From Bacteroidota bacterium (lineage in GTDB: Bacteria > Bacteroidota > Bacteroidia > Chitinophagales > Chitinophagaceae), in contig JAKPBL010000531.1 in NCBI GenBank assembly GCA_029778965.1, positions 1 through 11,634 of the forward strand: a DNA stretch of 11,634 nucleotides, given 5' to 3'. This document shows, piece after piece, positions 8,785 through 11,634 of this stretch. Made by a program: the position numbers and the translations under genes. How positions within the stretch are numbered: position 1 is the stretch's first letter; every line of letters begins with the position of its first letter. The notes under the pieces are model-generated. The model saw nothing but the letters and a program-made list of their open reading frames with translations. It made no database searches and was not told where the DNA came from.

Positions 8785-8790
8785 CTTTTT

Positions 8791-10074
8791 ATGAATTTAA
8801 TCGAAGAATTACGATGGCGGGGTATGCTGCAGGATATCATGCCCGGAACGGAAGAACAGCTCAATAAAGAGATGACGGCAGGTTATATCGGGTTTGATCC
8901 CACGGCCGACAGCCTGCACATTGGCAGCTTGGTGCCCATCCTGCTGCTGGTGCACCTGCAAAAAGCGGGTCATAAGCCCTTCGCGCTGGTAGGAGGCGCC
9001 ACCGGTATGGTGGGGGACCCTTCGTTCAAGGCCGAGGAGCGCAAAATGCTGGACGAGGAAACGCTGGCGAAAAACCTGGCCGGCATCCGGGGCCAGTTGT
9101 CCAGGTTCCTTGATTTTAACCCTGAGCTGCCCAATTCGGCCGAAATAGTGAATAATTACGATTGGTTCAAGGACTTCGGCTTCCTTCATTTTATCCGGGA
9201 TGTGGGCAAACATATCACGGTGAATTACATGATGTCGAAAGACAGCGTGCGCAAGCGGATCGAGGGAGAAAGCGGCATCAGCTTTACCGAGTTCAGCTAC
9301 CAACTGATCCAGGGATATGATTTCTACTGGCTGTACACCCACAAGCATTGCAAGCTGCAAATGGGTGGCAGCGACCAATGGGGAAATATCACTACCGGTA
9401 CCGAGCTGGTCCGGCGGATGGGCGGCGGCGAGGCATTTGCCTTCACCTGCCCCCTGCTGACCAAGTCAGACGGCGGTAAATTCGGCAAAACGGAGAAAGG
9501 GAATGTGTGGCTCGATCCTGCCAAAACATCTCCCTACCAGTTTTACCAGTTCTGGCTGAACGCGTCCGACGACGATGCAGCGAAATGGATCAGGATTTTC
9601 ACCTTCCTGCCCAAGGAAGAGATTGAAACGCTGACGGCGCAGCACCAGCAGGCGCCCCACCAGCGGCTGCTCCAGAAAACGCTGGCCGCCGAGATCACTA
9701 CCCTGGTGCACGGGGCTGACGAATATGCGTTTGCGTTAAAGGCCTCAGAAATACTGTTCGGCAATGCCACCACCGAGGTATTGCAGCAGCTCAATGAAAC
9801 CCAGTTGCTGCAGGTGCTCGACGGGGTTCCGCAGGTGGAATACAGCCGCACGGGTATGGACAGCGGGGTCGATATTGTAAGCTTCCTGGCTGATACCGGC
9901 ATCTTTCCCAGCAGGGGCGAAGCCCGGAAAATGGTGCAGAACGGGGGCATCAGCGTTAATAAAAGCAAGATAAAAGGCATCGATGCCAGCATTACCCGCG
10001 ACCTGCTGCTGAACGACCGGTATATGCTTATCCAGAAAGGAAAACGTGATTATTTCCTGGTGAAAGCGGTTTAA
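8791..10074 (+). CDS. tyrS: Tyrosyl-tRNA synthetase
   Basis: Class I aminoacyl-tRNA synthetase that activates tyrosine with ATP and charges tRNA-Tyr in the cytoplasm. At 427 residues it has the normal length of bacterial TyrRS. Visible landmarks: [15 protein letters not shown] with the HIGH-like HIGS at 43-46 and the tyrosine pocket residues Tyr32 and Asp36; SYQLIQGYD (169-177) supplying Tyr170, Gln174 and Asp177; GGSDQWGN (192-199) with Gln196; and KFGKT (230-234) as the KMSKS-type loop. Residues about 358-420 are an S4 RNA-binding domain ([19 protein letters not shown]). All key catalytic positions are present, so it should be active. ATG 8791 gives the canonical N terminus; no Shine-Dalgarno is seen, which is ordinary for this phylum. 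It is transcribed divergently from the T9SS-type unit and converges on the PLP-enzyme gene, overlapping it by 4 nt. Confidence 0.98.
   Translation: MNLIEELRWRGMLQDIMPGTEEQLNKEMTAGYIGFDPTADSLHIGSLVPILLLVHLQKAGHKPFALVGGATGMVGDPSFKAEERKMLDEETLAKNLAGIRGQLSRFLDFNPELPNSAEIVNNYDWFKDFGFLHFIRDVGKHITVNYMMSKDSVRKRIEGESGISFTEFSYQLIQGYDFYWLYTHKHCKLQMGGSDQWGNITTGTELVRRMGGGEAFAFTCPLLTKSDGGKFGKTEKGNVWLDPAKTSPYQFYQFWLNASDDDAAKWIRIFTFLPKEEIETLTAQHQQAPHQRLLQKTLAAEITTLVHGADEYAFALKASEILFGNATTEVLQQLNETQLLQVLDGVPQVEYSRTGMDSGVDIVSFLADTGIFPSRGEARKMVQNGGISVNKSKIKGIDASITRDLLLNDRYMLIQKGKRDYFLVKAV
10071..10074. other. Shared TTAA giving both convergent stop codons
   Basis: The self-complementary TTAA supplies TAA for tyrS (10072-10074) and TAA for the PLP-enzyme gene on the other strand (10071-10073). 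The two coding regions overlap by 4 nt, leaving no room between them for a conventional terminator. Confidence 0.95.
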
Positions 10075-11372
10075 AAACTTTTTTGCTGTGCAAATTCCCT
10101 GATCGCATCGGCCAGCAGGTCGAGCTGCTTGATGCTGGTATATACATGAGGAGTAATTCGCACACCCCGGATGTTCTCCCATTCGATACCGACCACATGA
10201 ATTTTATATTTGTCATACAGGAAACTGTCGAGCTCCGATGGTTTCCTGCCCTTGATATTGACTAACCCGATGGCACAACCGAATTCGGGTGATAATGGTG
10301 TGCCGATCTCCACGCCGGGAATGTCTTTCACCTTGCTGATCCAGTAATTCTTCAGGAAATGCAGTCTTTTCTCCTTGCGCTCAATACCGATCATTTCATG
10401 AAACTCGATGGCCTTGCCGATCGCCTGCTCGATAAAGAAGGGACGTGTGCCGAGGTTCTCGAATTTGCGGATATCGGGCGACCGGTGGTCGGGCGATCCG
10501 AACATCGGGTATAAGGCGGCGATCTTTTCTTTTTTCACATACAGCATGCCCGTGCCGATGGAGGCGCTCAACCATTTGTGCAGGCTGGTGCCGAAATAGT
10601 CGGCGCCCAGGTCGGGAATGGTAAAATTGAAATGGGCAAAGCTATGGGCCCCGTCTACCAGCACATCGATCCCCCTGGCATGGGCGGCATCGGCGATCTG
10701 CCTTACCGGCAGTATCTGGCCGTTCCAATTGATGATATGGGTGATATGCACCACCTTGGTTTTGGGCGTAAAAGCCCTGGTATATTGGCCTGTCAGGTAA
10801 GCCCTGTCTTCAGACGGCAGGTCAAGATTGATCCATACCAGTTTGATGCCGTCGCGCGCTTCCCGCTGTTTCCAGGCATTGATCATATTGGGATAGTCCT
10901 GCTTCGACAGCACCACTTCGTCGCCTGCCCGCAGCGGCAGACCGAAGATGACTGTTTCCAGCGCCTCCGAAGCATTTCGCTGGATCGCAATTTCATTGGG
11001 GTCGGCCCCCGCGAGTTTAGCCAGGTTGCGGCGCAGGGGTTCGCGGCCCGCATCGAGAATGCGCCACATGTAGTAGCTGGGGCCTTCGTTGCTGAGGTCA
11101 TGGTATTTTTTCATCGCCTCCTGCACCACGCGGGGAGAAGGGCTCACGCCCCCGTTGTTGAGGTTGATCAGCGAAGGGGAAACCGTGTATGCCTGCTGGA
11201 TGCTGTACCAGAATTCCTCCTCGGCAGCCAGTTCGGGCGCCGGCCAGTGGCGGAATTTTTCGAGGCTGTGGGTCAGTCCGCGACTCCAGGCCGGCTGAAA
11301 CGCGGTGGTTAATACTGCGCCCAGTCCCCATTTGCCGGCGCCGGTCAGGAATTTTCTGCGGGGGGTATGCAT
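10071..11372 (-). CDS. Class V-fold PLP-dependent aminotransferase/epimerase-like protein with Tat signal
   Basis: A 433-residue fold-type I PLP enzyme of the aminotransferase class V group (cysteine desulfurase / isopenicillin N epimerase-like). [13 protein letters not shown] (68-80) is the N-terminal substrate-loop motif, [10 protein letters not shown] (131-140) lies in the phosphate-binding region, VLVDGAHS (237-244) contributes Asp240 for the pyridine nitrogen, and GTSLHKWL (261-268) carries the Schiff-base lysine Lys266. The N terminus [18 protein letters not shown] is a twin-arginine signal (Arg5-Arg6) followed by a short hydrophobic stretch, so it is likely exported folded with its cofactor. 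There is no cysteine in a desulfurase-like catalytic loop that I can point to, making a sulfur role unlikely. Substrate and reaction (transamination, epimerisation or lyase) are not determined. The ATG at 11372 is the first in frame that includes the Tat motif. It is monocistronic here and faces tyrS tail to tail. Confidence 0.87.
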   Translation of the reverse strand: MHTPRRKFLTGAGKWGLGAVLTTAFQPAWSRGLTHSLEKFRHWPAPELAAEEEFWYSIQQAYTVSPSLINLNNGGVSPSPRVVQEAMKKYHDLSNEGPSYYMWRILDAGREPLRRNLAKLAGADPNEIAIQRNASEALETVIFGLPLRAGDEVVLSKQDYPNMINAWKQREARDGIKLVWINLDLPSEDRAYLTGQYTRAFTPKTKVVHITHIINWNGQILPVRQIADAAHARGIDVLVDGAHSFAHFNFTIPDLGADYFGTSLHKWLSASIGTGMLYVKKEKIAALYPMFGSPDHRSPDIRKFENLGTRPFFIEQAIGKAIEFHEMIGIERKEKRLHFLKNYWISKVKDIPGVEIGTPLSPEFGCAIGLVNIKGRKPSELDSFLYDKYKIHVVGIEWENIRGVRITPHVYTSIKQLDLLADAIREFAQQKSF

Positions 11373-11395
11373 AACGGTTGTTTGGTTAAAAATAG

Positions 11396-11407
11396 CGGTT
11401 ATAACCG
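11396..11407. repeat. 12-bp perfect palindrome, possible operator
   Basis: CGGTTATAACCG is perfectly self-complementary and lies 24-35 bp upstream of the Tat-PLP gene start on the minus strand. Just downstream of it on that strand is TATTTTTA (11394-11387), one mismatch from the TAnnTTTG -7 box, so a regulator here could act on that gene. The promoter reading is weak. Confidence 0.45.
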
Positions 11408-11435
11408 AGTGACCCTTGCTGTATAATAACCGAGT
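11401..11435. repeat. 10-bp direct repeat, 25-bp period
   Basis: ATAACCGAGT occurs at 11401-11410 and again at 11426-11435 (ACTCGGTTAT twice when read toward the PLP gene). The first copy overlaps half of the 12-bp palindrome. The second runs into the T-tract that carries the -33 box of the tRNA promoter. Confidence 0.55.
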
Positions 11436-11439
11436 TTTT

Positions 11440-11471
11440 TTTGGAGGAAATGCCTCCTTCTGCTATTTTTG
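11440..11471 (+). promoter_or_regulatory. Bacteroidota-type promoter of tRNA-Gln
   Basis: TTTG (11440-11443) is followed after exactly 20 nt by TATTTTTG (11464-11471) and then C, matching the primary-sigma consensus TTTG-N19~21-TAnnTTTGC. It points at the tRNA, with transcription expected to begin near 11477, about 15 nt before the mature 5' end. Confidence 0.72.
11443..11457. repeat. Short inverted repeat inside the tRNA promoter spacer
   Basis: GGAGG (11443-11447) and CCTCC (11453-11457) are complementary around a 5-nt centre (AAATG). They sit between the -33 and -7 boxes, overlapping the last base of the -33 box. Five-base arms are easily found by chance. Confidence 0.3.
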
Positions 11472-11492
11472 CACTCCCTTAGCGGAACGGAT

Positions 11493-11563
11493 TGCCCGAT
11501 AGTATAATGGTAGTACGACAGATTTTGGTTCTGTTTGTCTTGGTTCGAATCCAGGTCGGGCAA
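11493..11563 (+). tRNA. tRNA-Gln (anticodon TTG)
   Basis: All parts of a 71-nt cloverleaf are present. The acceptor stem TGCCCGA (11493-11499) pairs perfectly with TCGGGCA (11556-11562). The D arm is GTA-TAATGGTAG-TAC (11502-11516). The anticodon stem ACAGA/TCTGT encloses the loop TTTTGGT with anticodon TTG at 11525-11527, which decodes CAA/CAG. The variable loop is four bases (TTGT) and the T arm is CTTGG-TTCGAAT-CCAGG with one T-G wobble. The discriminator base is A11563. The next bases are CAA, so CCA is not encoded and must be added enzymatically. A promoter lies upstream and a hairpin terminator directly follows. Confidence 0.97.
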
Positions 11564-11564
11564 C

Positions 11565-11606
11565 AAAAGAGGACAAATTGGTTTTTTCATCAATTTGTCC
11601 TCTTTT
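11565..11606 (+). terminator. Intrinsic terminator hairpin after tRNA-Gln
   Basis: AAAAGAGGACAAATTG (11565-11580) and CAATTTGTCCTCTTTT (11591-11606) are perfect 16-bp arms around a 10-nt loop, followed by ATTTT. With the T-rich ends on both strands it could stop transcription in either direction. It begins one base after the tRNA discriminator plus C. Confidence 0.88.
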
Positions 11607-11634
11607 ATTTTCGCTGAAACCCCCGTCCAGCAAG

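Noticed and set aside
8671..8790. T-box or other riboswitch ahead of tyrS
   Set aside because: With the likely promoter 20 nt before the ATG there is no leader long enough, and no T-box specifier or antiterminator motif is visible.
10578..11312. 244-codon plus-strand reading frame
   Set aside because: Antisense to the PLP-enzyme gene, which has all catalytic motifs; no independent coding signal.
11399..11593. 64-codon minus-strand reading frame containing LDSNQDKQNQN
   Set aside because: It is antisense to the tRNA-Gln gene and its terminator; this peptide string is a familiar artefact of translating tRNA genes.
11543..11606. Phage or island attachment site at the tRNA-Gln 3' end
   Set aside because: No integrase gene and no second copy of the tRNA 3' end in the window; the repeat after the tRNA is an inverted terminator hairpin.

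Overview
The window comes from a member of the Bacteroidota, most plausibly Chitinophagaceae or a close relative (family level is inference). It carries two hallmarks of the type IX secretion system (T9SS): a PorV/PorQ-family barrel and a very long C25 (gingipain/PorU-type) peptidase with a C-terminal T9SS-like domain. Its genes lack clear Shine-Dalgarno sequences. The tRNA promoter matches the Bacteroidota form TTTG-N20-TAnnTTTGC. Base composition looks close to 50% GC by eye, with no obvious compositional break and no insertion sequence or CRISPR array.

Layout. Positions 1-8670 hold four tightly packed minus-strand genes. In transcription order they are a PorV/PorQ-family outer-membrane protein (8670-7558), the giant PorU-like C25 peptidase (7545-2437), a polytopic GT-C-type membrane glycosyltransferase-like protein (2412-883) and a radical SAM protein (880-1, cut by the window edge). 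Gaps are 12, 24 (or 12 with an alternative start) and 2 nt, so the four are probably one transcription unit. The first two proteins mirror the PorV-PorU pair that processes and anchors T9SS cargo at the cell surface. The last two are not known T9SS parts.

Positions 8671-8790 are a divergent intergenic region with a putative tyrS promoter element and a perfect 15-bp palindrome just before the tyrS start. tyrS (8791-10074, plus) encodes tyrosyl-tRNA synthetase. It converges with a minus-strand class V-fold PLP enzyme carrying a twin-arginine signal (11372-10071); the two genes share a four-base TTAA that supplies both stop codons. The 120-bp gap beyond holds a 12-bp palindrome, a 10-bp direct repeat and a good promoter for tRNA-Gln(TTG) (11493-11563). 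A 16-bp perfect hairpin terminator follows the tRNA.

How they fit together: the left two thirds is cell-surface/export biology, and the right third is housekeeping translation (tyrS, tRNA-Gln) flanking an apparently exported PLP enzyme. The most interesting hypothesis is that the GT-C and radical SAM proteins serve the adjacent T9SS-type sortase module, for example by building or modifying a surface anchor. That rests on gene order only.
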